A stretch of 7,258 nucleotides of DNA from Methanosarcinaceae archaeon (GCA_030609665.1 JAUWBW010000094.1:1-7258), one strand, 5' to 3'; numbered from the stretch's first letter, positions 1-4,910 are shown. Notes: generated by a model from the letters alone, not told the origin. A program made the numbers and translations.

Positions 1-170
1 CCTTCGTTTTCCAGTTCCATTGAAAGATAATGCCGATGGCAGTCCTTCGGGCTTTTTTCCGCACACATAAGAACGATCTCCCCCTCAAGCCCGGATACAT
101 TGTTTATCTTGTCCAGCAGCCGTGAGAAACTCTCCCGAAATGCACGATCATTGGTAGAAAAGGTTATATA
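1..170 (-). pseudogene. 5'-truncated DUF488 family remnant (runs off left edge)
   Basis: Reading leftward from position 170, one frame stays open to the window edge. It encodes a segment with AFRESFSRLLDKI, then EIVLMCAEKSPKDCHR. The CAE-x-x-P-x-x-CHR block is the hallmark of the DUF488 family, small proteins of uncertain function. In the family this block follows roughly 60-80 N-terminal residues (a TIGHS-like start and a DVR-P-S-R block). Those residues are absent here: an in-frame TAG lies at 171-173, and no ATG, GTG or TTG occurs in frame before the internal ATG at 66-68. The other minus frames at 171-228 show no DUF488 N-terminus either. The stretch is therefore best read as a decayed or truncated gene. 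A single sequencing frameshift is unlikely because the missing half has no room before the neighbouring gene. The family call is fairly secure; the pseudogene status depends on the unseen left side. Confidence 0.68.
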
Positions 171-172
171 CT
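157..172 (+). promoter_or_regulatory. Archaeal BRE/TATA promoter for the Roadblock gene
   Basis: A purine-rich GAAAAGG (157-163) runs directly into TTATATAC (164-171). This is the order expected of a BRE plus TATA box. Transcription would start about 25 nt downstream, near 190-195, leaving a leader of about 35 nt that contains the GAGGGG ribosome site at 218-223. The element lies over the truncated end of the DUF488 remnant, so it may have come with whatever event removed the 5' half of that gene. Confidence 0.5.
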
Positions 173-228
173 ATTTGGCGGCTTGTCATATATGCAATTT
201 AATTTAATCATAAGTCTGAGGGGATTTA

Positions 229-594
229 ATGAATAAAGTCGATATCTTACAAAGATGTCTGCACATGCTGACAGATGACAGTAATGTCATTGGCAGTGCA
301 GTATCCAGCAAAAACGGATTAGTTATGGCAACTGATCTGCCGGAAGGAATAGACCGAAACTCTTTTTGTGCAATGGCAGGCTCACTTTTTGACGGAATAC
401 AGACTGCCGCATCTGCAATTGACAAACATGGTGTCAGGCATGCAGTAATGAACATCGGAGATGAACTTTTCATTGCCCACTTGTGCGGCAATTCCGCAAT
501 CTTGCTGGTAAATACTCAATCGGGCATTGAACTTGAGCCTTTTATGCGCGAGATAACATCTACTGCAAATACGATTGGAACTGTAGTTGGATAA
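229..594 (+). CDS. Roadblock/LC7 domain protein
   Basis: This 121-residue protein is essentially one Roadblock/LC7 (MglB-like) domain. It has the typical opening AVSSKNGLVMATDLPEGID (about 24-42), a helix with FCAMAGSLFDGIQTAASAI, then strands ending in LFIAHLCGNSAILLVNT and a C-terminal helix. Proteins of this fold dimerise and act as partners or GTPase-activating proteins of small Ras-like GTPases, or as scaffolds; in archaea most are uncharacterised. No GTPase gene is visible here. There is no signal peptide or membrane segment, so it should be cytosolic. The start at 229 is supported by GAGGGG at 218-223, five bases upstream, and by a TATA box at 164-171. It stands alone on its strand and converges with the nitroreductase gene. 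Length is normal for a single-domain member. Confidence 0.85.
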   Translation: MNKVDILQRCLHMLTDDSNVIGSAVSSKNGLVMATDLPEGIDRNSFCAMAGSLFDGIQTAASAIDKHGVRHAVMNIGDELFIAHLCGNSAILLVNTQSGIELEPFMREITSTANTIGTVVG

Positions 595-612
595 ACCACG
601 ATCTTTAATTGG

Positions 613-660
613 AAAAACAAGTGGTGCTAGTTACAACTCTCTCTTTCCAGCACCCATTTT
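613..660. terminator. Possible bidirectional terminator between convergent genes
   Basis: A 6-bp inverted repeat, GGTGCT (623-628) and AGCACC (649-654), encloses a 20-nt pyrimidine-rich loop. TTTT (657-660) follows it on the plus strand, and TTTTT (613-617 read on the minus strand) follows it in the other direction. It lies in the 70-bp gap between the ends of the Roadblock and nitroreductase genes, so it could end both transcripts. The stem is short, and archaeal termination depends mostly on the T-run, so the call is tentative. Confidence 0.35.
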
Positions 661-664
661 GACA

Positions 665-1264
665 TTACAAATAACCTATCGTTAGTATGTACAATGCACT
701 CTCATTCTCAGGCAGCCTGAGTACCTGCCTAACCTTCTCATCATCAAACGCACCAACAGTGCACGTTCCAATACCAAGGGCAACTCCCTGCAAACATACA
801 TTCTGGGCAGCATGCCCGATCTCAATATTCGTATAGCGAATACCGCGTTTTCCATATTTTGCAGTTGCGCGTGAGTAATCTGCCGCAAAAACGATATTCT
901 CAGCACAATCTCGAACCTGTGGTTGTGAAAGTGCTGCAATAGAAAGTTCATCATTTATGTTTCCTTCAATTGTCTGTACAATTGAATGATTATCAGGCAG
1001 ATACTTGTATACCCCGACATCCAGTCCATCAATTTTTCCTGCAACAAGATACACTTCAAGCGGATACAGGGCACCTGCTGATGGGGCAGTCCTAAATCCA
1101 ATATTCGATGTTATACCTTGTGCAGCCCACAGAAGCTGGGATACGTCCTTGAGTGAAAGGGAGGTATTCGAATACGAACGAATAGAGCGCCTCTTTGCAA
1201 TGTTTTCTTCAATAGTGGTATCGCCTGATACGTCGGGTACTGGGAGTTTTATCTCTTTTAACAT
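665..1264 (-). CDS. SagB/ThcOx-type nitroreductase family flavoprotein
   Basis: A 199-residue member of the FMN-dependent nitroreductase fold, closest to the SagB/ThcOx-type dehydrogenases. Visible signatures are KRRSIRSY (24-31, FMN phosphate-binding RRS-x-R), FRTAPSAGALYPLEVYLV (57-74, the SagB-like block), IEIGHAAQNVCLQ (147-159) and GTCTVGAFDDEKV (166-178). SagB proteins oxidise azolines to azoles in peptide natural products. Many stand-alone archaeal copies occur without YcaO cyclodehydratase or precursor peptide, and none is seen here, so the substrate is unknown. The start at 1264 is supported by GAGGTG at 1269-1274 with a 4-nt spacer. It is the last gene of the minus-strand cluster, 18 bp after the DUF190 gene before it, and is probably co-transcribed with it. 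No truncation is apparent. The family call is strong; the reaction is not assignable. Confidence 0.85.
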   Translation of the reverse strand: MLKEIKLPVPDVSGDTTIEENIAKRRSIRSYSNTSLSLKDVSQLLWAAQGITSNIGFRTAPSAGALYPLEVYLVAGKIDGLDVGVYKYLPDNHSIVQTIEGNINDELSIAALSQPQVRDCAENIVFAADYSRATAKYGKRGIRYTNIEIGHAAQNVCLQGVALGIGTCTVGAFDDEKVRQVLRLPENESALYILTIGYL

Positions 1265-1282
1265 GTGACACCTCTTGTTTTG

Positions 1283-1642
1283 TCATACCACGATTTTTGT
1301 TTCCGTAACCGTGATGATCCCATGATCGCCAAGAACTTCCTGAATATGAGGTATAAGCGGTTCAATACGTTCCAGATCATCAACACATTCAACAATGATC
1401 GGATGTTCTGTATTGAGCTTATAAAGACGCACTCCCTTGCTTATCCCCTCTCCTCCGCTAAATCCGGCTGTGGCATGGAATACGGTCGCGCCGGTGACCT
1501 CGCTGTTCTCGAATATGTCAAGTATCTTCTTTTGGACAAGTTCTCCACGGTACCTGTCATTTTCCCGCATATACACTCTTAGGACATGCTTTTTGGCATA
1601 CTCAAAAGAGCTATTATGTTCAGTATTAGTATCATCACTCAT
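1283..1642 (-). CDS. DUF190 family PII-like protein, copy A
   Basis: A 119-residue DUF190 (PF02641) protein. The core begins at about residue 20 with VLRVYMRENDRYRGEL, followed by the T-loop-like stretch EVTGATVFHATAGFSGG, then HPIIVECVDDLERIEPLIPHI. DUF190 proteins have a ferredoxin-like fold resembling the PII signal transducers and are presumed to bind nucleotides or sense metabolites. They occur frequently beside crcB genes. Compared with its neighbour copy it has about 18 extra, mostly polar N-terminal residues. A GGAGGGGG at 1653-1660 lies ten bases before the ATG, and a weaker AGGA lies closer at 1645-1648. It follows the second DUF190 gene by 50 bp and precedes the nitroreductase by 18 bp. 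The two DUF190 copies are clearly divergent in sequence, so they may form different oligomers or bind different ligands. Confidence 0.85.
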   Translation of the reverse strand: MSDDTNTEHNSSFEYAKKHVLRVYMRENDRYRGELVQKKILDIFENSEVTGATVFHATAGFSGGEGISKGVRLYKLNTEHPIIVECVDDLERIEPLIPHIQEVLGDHGIITVTETKIVV

Positions 1643-1692
1643 TTTCCTAAAACCCCCTCCCCATTAACTTATTGGGTGGTAACGGTAGTAAC

Positions 1693-2013
1693 TTAAATTT
1701 TCTCGCCGGACAGTATCTCAACTTCCTGCCATGTCATGAGTTCCTTTGGAACCATCTCACGAAGTTTCGGCAGCAATGGTCTGATCCTCTCCTCAGTATC
1801 CACAGCTTCCACGATCAGCGGCAGATCAACCCCAAGCCGCAATATGCTAGCAGTATGTATGTTGCTGTGAACCCCATATCCCTCAATGCCGTGGATGACC
1901 GTAGCTCCTGCAACATAGGAATCTTTCAGGTATTCAATTACAGCATGATGCGCTGACCTGCCGTTGTAGGTGTCATTTTCACTCAGATATATCCGAAGAA
2001 GTACGGCTTTCAT
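1693..2013 (-). CDS. DUF190 family PII-like protein, copy B
   Basis: A compact 106-residue DUF190 protein. It starts directly on the first strand with AVLLRIYLSENDTYNGR, continues with YVAGATVIHGIEGYGVHS, and has LPLIVEAVDTEERIRPLLPKL near the end. Like its neighbour, it should adopt the PII-like ferredoxin fold and form a soluble trimer or similar assembly. The ligand is unknown. The start at 2013 is well fixed by GGGAGGG at 2019-2025, five bases upstream. It lies 33 bp after crcB copy B, which is the usual crcB-DUF190 arrangement. This suggests a regulatory or accessory role for the fluoride channel; that link rests on gene neighbourhood, not on a visible motif. The stop codon is TAA at 1693-1695. 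Confidence 0.85.
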   Translation of the reverse strand: MKAVLLRIYLSENDTYNGRSAHHAVIEYLKDSYVAGATVIHGIEGYGVHSNIHTASILRLGVDLPLIVEAVDTEERIRPLLPKLREMVPKELMTWQEVEILSGEKI

Positions 2014-2046
2014 ATTTTCCCTCCCAAAATATTATTAGTTCTGATT

Positions 2047-2415
2047 TTAGATTAAGTTAACTACAAAATATCCTGCAACAATTCCCATTAAACACAAAAG
2101 GACATTCAATGAGATGTTCAGGATAAAATACATGTTCTCCCCCTCTTCCAACAGTTTGAACGTTTCATAAGCAAATGTGGAGAATGTAGTGAATGAGCCA
2201 AGCAACCCTATGTTTACGAGATACATGGTCGAGTCTGGAACTGATGAAAAAGTTAAGATGGAAAGTACTGTGCTTCCAATAACATTCACAATAAGTGTTC
2301 CTGTCGGAAGTTCTGCGACTCTCGCAGCCATACCAGATACCAGATACCGGAGTATCGCGCCCAAAAATCCTCCAAGTCCGACAAGTATGACAGGCACGAA
2401 CGCATCCAGAATCAT
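2047..2415 (-). CDS. crcB: Fluoride channel CrcB/Fluc, copy B
   Basis: A 122-residue, four-helix membrane protein of the CrcB/Fluc family, which exports fluoride passively through a dimer with two pores. The family signatures are all present: GLGGFLGAILRYL (13-25), GTLIVNVIGS (39-48, with the conserved Asn at 44) and GLLGSFTTFSTF (70-81, the phenylalanines lining the fluoride path). The start at 2415 has a strong GGAGGTGG site at 2423-2430. Upstream, 2447-2470 offers a TATA-like element within the 60-bp repeat. Its exposed segments are acidic or neutral (MILDAF at the N-terminus, KLLEEGEN between helices 3 and 4), unlike the Arg-rich loops of the neighbouring crcB. This fits the paired fluc genes whose products assemble as an antiparallel heterodimer. 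DUF190 copy B follows after 33 bp. Confidence 0.92.
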   Translation of the reverse strand: MILDAFVPVILVGLGGFLGAILRYLVSGMAARVAELPTGTLIVNVIGSTVLSILTFSSVPDSTMYLVNIGLLGSFTTFSTFAYETFKLLEEGENMYFILNISLNVLLCLMGIVAGYFVVNLI

Positions 2416-2446
2416 TATTTTGCCACCTCCCTCTCCTTCTTTCTTG

Positions 2447-2470
2447 TAGTATATATTTTATAAATATATA
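2447..2470 (-). promoter_or_regulatory. Candidate promoter for crcB copy B, inside the direct repeat
   Basis: Read on the minus strand, 2464-2451 is TTTATAAAATATAT, a good archaeal TATA box. It is centred about 26 nt before the GGAGGTGG site and about 42 nt before the crcB start at 2415. A short leader carrying the ribosome site would result. The promoter could uncouple crcB copy B, the DUF190 pair and the nitroreductase from the moaD-moeA transcript. The same AT-rich stretch is also nearly symmetrical, so it could act in either direction. No purine-rich BRE is obvious, so this stays tentative. Confidence 0.4.
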
Positions 2471-2506
2471 GTGCGAGTTAATGCGAACGAAGTGAGCATT
2501 TTCTCG
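2447..2506. repeat. 60-bp perfect direct repeat, copy 1
   Basis: Identical over all 60 bases to 4762-4821, in the same orientation. The left part (about 2447-2470) is an AT-rich near-palindrome containing TTTATAAATATATA. The right part pairs CGAGTTAATGC (2474-2484) with GCATTTTCTCG (2496-2506) as 4 + 5 bp around a 2-by-2 T mismatch, with an 11-nt loop. Identity ends sharply at both sides and no target-site duplication is visible. This copy overlaps the 3' end of crcB copy A and lies upstream of crcB copy B. It resembles a small dispersed intergenic repeat rather than a gene duplication. Confidence 0.93.
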
Positions 2507-2870
2507 ATATGAGTATGATGACTCCGCGTCCTAAAAGTACTGCAATGAGCGTGAGAATAACGTTTGCTGCGATGTTCAGGATTGCAAATGTTGGAGCCAT
2601 CTGGTAGGATTGGACTGCAAAAGTGGAAAAGGTGGTGAACGACCCCAAAAAACCGATCCCGAATCCCATTCGTACGCGCGGGCTGACGTATCCCAGTAAT
2701 TCAGTGTCATACATTAGCATCCCGAGCGCGAAACTCCCAAGTACGTTGACAGTAAGCGTGTCAAAAGGCGTGGCAATTGCGCTCGATAACAAAAACCTTG
2801 AAATTGCCCCGAAAAAACCTCCTGTTCCAACAATTAACAGGTTGCCCATATCCCTTCTTGTAAACCCCAT
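2478..2870 (-). CDS. crcB: Fluoride channel CrcB/Fluc, copy A
   Basis: A 130-residue CrcB/Fluc protein with four predicted membrane helices. Motifs are GTGGFFGAISRFLLS (15-29), DTLTVNVLGS (37-46, Asn42) and GFLGSFTTFSTF (73-84). Positive residues sit at the N-terminus (FTRRD), in the loop between helices 2 and 3 (PRVR) and at the C-terminus, suggesting both ends face the cytoplasm. Such bias suits one partner of an antiparallel heterodimer with the crcB encoded next. The start codon at 2870 follows the moeA stop by one base (TGAgATG), so translation is probably coupled; no strong ribosome site precedes it. Met8, preceded by AAGGG, is a possible alternative start. The last eight residues (RKCSLRSH) and the stop are encoded by the 60-bp repeat, so the natural tail was probably replaced or extended. 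Confidence 0.9.
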   Translation of the reverse strand: MGFTRRDMGNLLIVGTGGFFGAISRFLLSSAIATPFDTLTVNVLGSFALGMLMYDTELLGYVSPRVRMGFGIGFLGSFTTFSTFAVQSYQMAPTFAILNIAANVILTLIAVLLGRGVIILISRKCSLRSH

Positions 2871-2871
2871 C

Positions 2872-4062
2872 TCAATCGATCAGGACAACATCTACGTCTT
2901 GTCCTTCTTCATATCCTTCCACATTTTCAGGAATTATGACAAAACCGTTGGCTTTTGCCACCGAACTCAGTACCCCCGATCCCGATGTCATCAGCGGATG
3001 AGCAATGTTGCCTTCAAGCACCACTCTTGCGTATGTCATGTATCCTTCCTTTGAGTTGATCTTACCACTCGTGCGTGCCCTGATGATAGTGTCAGGTATG
3101 TCGGGTATATTTCCCACTTTCCTGAGCGCCGGGCGTGCGAATGCAAATAGTCCGACAAGTCCTGCAACAGGATAGCCGGGCATGCAAACAATGGGCACGT
3201 TCCCGATGATGCCGAGAGCCGTGGGTTTCCCGGGACTCAATCCTACGCCGTGTACGAGTATCTCTCCCAGCGAATCAACGACCGCAGGCACATGGTCACG
3301 TTCACCAACTGATGTGCCGCCGCATAATATTATCATGTCAGCATCAAGGTTCGATCGTATGGCATCTTCAATACGTTTTGGCTTATCCGGCACGATATCA
3401 CAATATCGCGACGTTCCGCCCCATTTTTCAACATACAGCCCGACCATAAGTCCGTTCGTTTCAAGAACTTTCCCCTGCGACGGGATTTCCGTGGTTGTGC
3501 GAGGGACGACCTCATCACCTGTCGGGATGACGGCAACTACAGGTTTTTTGTATACTTCGACTTCCGAGAGTCCAAGGGATGCGATCACTGCCACGTCACA
3601 TGGTCGAAGCAGGTGACCTGCCTCGAATATGAGTTCGCCTTCTGTCATATCCTCACCGATACACCCTACATGTTTGTTCGGGTGTACCTGTGTGCGTATT
3701 TCCACCATGTCCCCGATCGGTGTGGTGTCCTCTATCATTACAACAGCATCTGCGCTGTCGGGTACGTTTGAGCCTGTATGGACACGGGTGCATGTGCCCT
3801 GTTCTGCGTTGTCTGATACACTGAGCATTAGCGGATTTGTCACTGATGCGCCAATTATGTCAGATGACTGTACTGCATAACCGTCCATTGCAGCGCGGCG
3901 GTAGTGAGGGACATCTCTTGTGGCTTTGAGGGGTGATGCAAGAACCCTGTCCGTGCAATCAATGAGCGGGATCGGTTCTGTCGCTGATAGTGGACTGATG
4001 GAATTTAGGAAAAGTCTTCTTGCATCCTCTACTTTTGTGAGTTCTTTGATGATCGTGCCCAT
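2872..4062 (-). CDS. moeA: Molybdopterin molybdenumtransferase MoeA
   Basis: A full-length 396-residue MoeA. It inserts molybdate (or tungstate in some archaea) into adenylylated molybdopterin, the last common step of molybdenum/tungsten cofactor synthesis in the cytosol. Domains run in the usual order. The N-terminal part has DVPHYRRAAMDGYAV (50-64), HTGSNVPDSADAVVM (95-109) and GEDMTEGE (136-143). The MogA-like catalytic domain has VIPTGDEVV (178-186), the cofactor-binding CGGTSVGERDHV (247-258), HGVGLSPGKPTALG (271-284) and MPGYPVAGL (294-302). A C-terminal beta domain, about 322-396, contains KEGYMTYARVVLE. No key motif is missing. Start 4062 has AGGT-type pairing at 4070-4073. The gene lies 40 bp after moaD, a partner in the same pathway, and one base before crcB. 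The C-terminal PBP-like extension of some archaeal MoeA proteins is absent. Confidence 0.95.
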   Translation of the reverse strand: MGTIIKELTKVEDARRLFLNSISPLSATEPIPLIDCTDRVLASPLKATRDVPHYRRAAMDGYAVQSSDIIGASVTNPLMLSVSDNAEQGTCTRVHTGSNVPDSADAVVMIEDTTPIGDMVEIRTQVHPNKHVGCIGEDMTEGELIFEAGHLLRPCDVAVIASLGLSEVEVYKKPVVAVIPTGDEVVPRTTTEIPSQGKVLETNGLMVGLYVEKWGGTSRYCDIVPDKPKRIEDAIRSNLDADMIILCGGTSVGERDHVPAVVDSLGEILVHGVGLSPGKPTALGIIGNVPIVCMPGYPVAGLVGLFAFARPALRKVGNIPDIPDTIIRARTSGKINSKEGYMTYARVVLEGNIAHPLMTSGSGVLSSVAKANGFVIIPENVEGYEEGQDVDVVLID

Positions 4063-4102
4063 ATGGTCAACCTACTCAAAATTAAAAAAATCGAAATCGT
4101 TT

Positions 4103-4387
4103 TCATCCACCCGAAACAGGTGGGAATATCGCAATTTCATCGCCCTGTGTAAGAGTGGTTGAAAACCCGTCAAGATGGTGGATGCTGTTGCCGTTTACAA
4201 ACACGTTGATGTATCCGCGAAGTTGTGGTTCTTCGGTGTTGTCTTCAAATATTATTTCTTTTAGCGAGGGATATTGCTTTGTAAGACTATTGAGTATATC
4301 CAGTACAGTGTCACCATCAAGCATTACTTCGGATTTGCCTGCGTGCTCCCGAAGATTTGCAAATAATTTCATTTTAATGCTTACCAT
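4103..4387 (-). CDS. moaD: Molybdopterin synthase small subunit MoaD (archaeal type)
   Basis: A 94-residue ubiquitin-like sulfur carrier of the MoaD/ThiS family. As a C-terminal thiocarboxylate it donates sulfur to make the dithiolene of molybdopterin, working with MoaE and an E1-like activating enzyme, neither of which is in the window. Evidence is MKLFANLREHAGK near the start, an internal YINVFVNGNSIHHLDGF, and the ending GDEIAIFPPVSGG with the essential terminal Gly-Gly. An upstream ATG at 4408 would add seven residues, but I prefer 4387: AGGGT lies four bases ahead, and the only TATA-like box (4411-4422) would place the transcript start near 4390, downstream of the upstream ATG. A leaderless or very short-leader mRNA would follow. 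A further in-frame ATG at 4372 is also compatible with that transcript start. It heads the minus-strand cluster, 40 bp before moeA. Confidence 0.88.
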   Translation of the reverse strand: MVSIKMKLFANLREHAGKSEVMLDGDTVLDILNSLTKQYPSLKEIIFEDNTEEPQLRGYINVFVNGNSIHHLDGFSTTLTQGDEIAIFPPVSGG

Positions 4388-4408
4388 GAAGACCCTATTT
4401 TGACGCAT

Positions 4409-4425
4409 ACCTTTAATAAAGTTCT
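4409..4425. promoter_or_regulatory. Divergent promoter region, moaD / DUF1294 gene
   Basis: TTTAATAAAG at 4413-4422 reads as CTTTATTAAA on the minus strand, so one AT-rich box could serve both directions. Leftward it would start moaD transcripts about 25 nt away, near 4390. Rightward it would start near 4445, about 22 nt ahead of the DUF1294 start and just before GAGG at 4457-4460. Only one box is apparent in the short gap, so the two genes may compete for it or share control. Confidence 0.4.
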
Positions 4426-4467
4426 GCTATTCTATTACTGGATTGGAATTGAATTTGAGGCTGCACG

Positions 4468-4737
4468 ATGAATGTGAACATGTTATCTGTTACTCCCGCA
4501 TCGATCTATTTTGCGCTTAATATCGTCTCTTTTTTGGCTTATGGATTTGACAAGGCGAAAGCGAAACTAAAATGGCGACGGATTCCTGAAAAAAACTTGT
4601 TGTTAACGGCATTTGTTGCACCTTTCGGTGCGCTGGCTGGAATGCAGATATTCAGACACAAGATACGCAAGGATAAATTCAAGTATGTGGTGCCGGCTTT
4701 TGTTGCGGTCCATCTGGTTGTTTTTGCAGTTTTGTAA
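4468..4737 (+). CDS. DUF1294 family small membrane protein
   Basis: An 89-residue protein matching the DUF1294 family (PF06961), of unknown function. Its pattern is a first membrane helix (about 11-25, IYFALNIVSFLAYG), the family signature FDKAKAKLKWRRIPEKNLL (27-45), a second hydrophobic stretch with PFGALAGMQIFRHKIRKDKF (52-71), and a final helix (73-89). The WRRIPE and FRHKIRKDKF blocks are the most conserved parts of the family and are both intact. The start at 4468 is preceded by GAGG at 4457-4460, seven bases upstream. The gene is divergent from moaD and probably monocistronic. It ends 24 bp before the second 60-bp repeat, after which comes a gene-poor scar. Length is typical. Confidence 0.82.
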   Translation: MNVNMLSVTPASIYFALNIVSFLAYGFDKAKAKLKWRRIPEKNLLLTAFVAPFGALAGMQIFRHKIRKDKFKYVVPAFVAVHLVVFAVL

Positions 4738-4754
4738 ACGATTCGATGTAATAG

Positions 4755-4760
4755 TTTTTT
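4755..4760 (+). terminator. T-run terminator after the DUF1294 gene
   Basis: Six consecutive T residues begin 18 bases after the DUF1294 stop codon and are not preceded by a clear hairpin. T-runs alone are enough for intrinsic termination by archaeal RNA polymerase. The AT-rich repeat follows directly and could add to the effect. Confidence 0.35.
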
Positions 4761-4761
4761 A

Positions 4762-4821
4762 TAGTATATATTTTATAAATATATAGTGCGAGTTAATGCG
4801 AACGAAGTGAGCATTTTCTCG
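4762..4821. repeat. 60-bp perfect direct repeat, copy 2
   Basis: Every base is identical to 2447-2506, in the same orientation, with 2315 bp between equivalent positions. The bases immediately outside differ at both ends (A versus G on the left, T versus A on the right). In this copy TTTTATAAATATATA (4771-4785) could act as a TATA box for the vsr remnant downstream. The hairpin-forming half is CGAGTTAATGC (4789-4799) with GCATTTTCTCG (4811-4821). Confidence 0.93.
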
Positions 4822-4833
4822 TGATTTACGATT

Positions 4834-4855
4834 AATCTCATAGTGGTGTGAGATT
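4834..4855 (+). repeat. 7-bp perfect inverted repeat at the vsr remnant start
   Basis: AATCTCA (4834-4840) pairs with TGAGATT (4849-4855) around the 8-nt loop TAGTGGTG. The right arm ends on the first base of the TTG start codon, and the loop holds the GGTG that would serve as ribosome site. It could be a protein-binding operator or an mRNA hairpin controlling translation of the lost gene. Confidence 0.5.
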
Positions 4856-4893
4856 TGGTTGATATATTCACTCCAGAAAAGAGAAGCAAGATA
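4855..4893 (+). pseudogene. N-terminal remnant of a vsr-like mismatch endonuclease
   Basis: From a TTG at 4855 the frame reads VDIFTPEKRSKI after the initiator. This matches the start of Vsr very-short-patch repair endonucleases, whose N-terminus typically reads (M)xDxFxxEKRSxIMSxIRSKxTKPE. Similarity stops after the ATA codon at 4891-4893: the expected MSRIRSK segment and everything after it, including the catalytic Asp and His residues, are missing. The frame continues to 5058 with unrelated sequence. Vsr nicks DNA 5' of T:G mismatches made by deamination of 5-methylcytosine and is usually encoded beside a cytosine methyltransferase; none is present. The match is short, about 12 residues, so the assignment is probable rather than certain. 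An IS-end-like sequence begins 18 bases after the break. Confidence 0.55.
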
Positions 4894-4910
4894 AATATTA
4901 CTGTAATTAA

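Noticed and set aside
2416..2477. Fluoride riboswitch ahead of crcB copy B
   Set aside because: The gap is filled by the AT-rich half of the 60-bp repeat and a purine-rich ribosome site. No crcB-motif pseudoknot pattern could be seen there or upstream of moaD.
2623..3054. Plus-strand open frame of 143 codons
   Set aside because: It lies antisense across the well-supported crcB copy A and moeA genes and reads like the reverse of their motifs, with no family resemblance.
3182..3616. Plus-strand open frame of 144 codons inside moeA
   Set aside because: Antisense shadow of conserved moeA motifs; Ser/Thr/Pro-rich composition and no plausible ribosome site.
4388..4408. The seven extra N-terminal codons of moaD
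   Set aside because: The upstream ATG lies too close to the TATA-like box and lacks a spaced ribosome site, and the family core begins after the second Met.
2447..4821. Pair of 60-bp repeats as attachment sites of an integrated element
   Set aside because: No integrase, tRNA gene or mobile-element gene lies between the copies, and the genes inside are ordinary housekeeping types, so an att-site reading is not supported.
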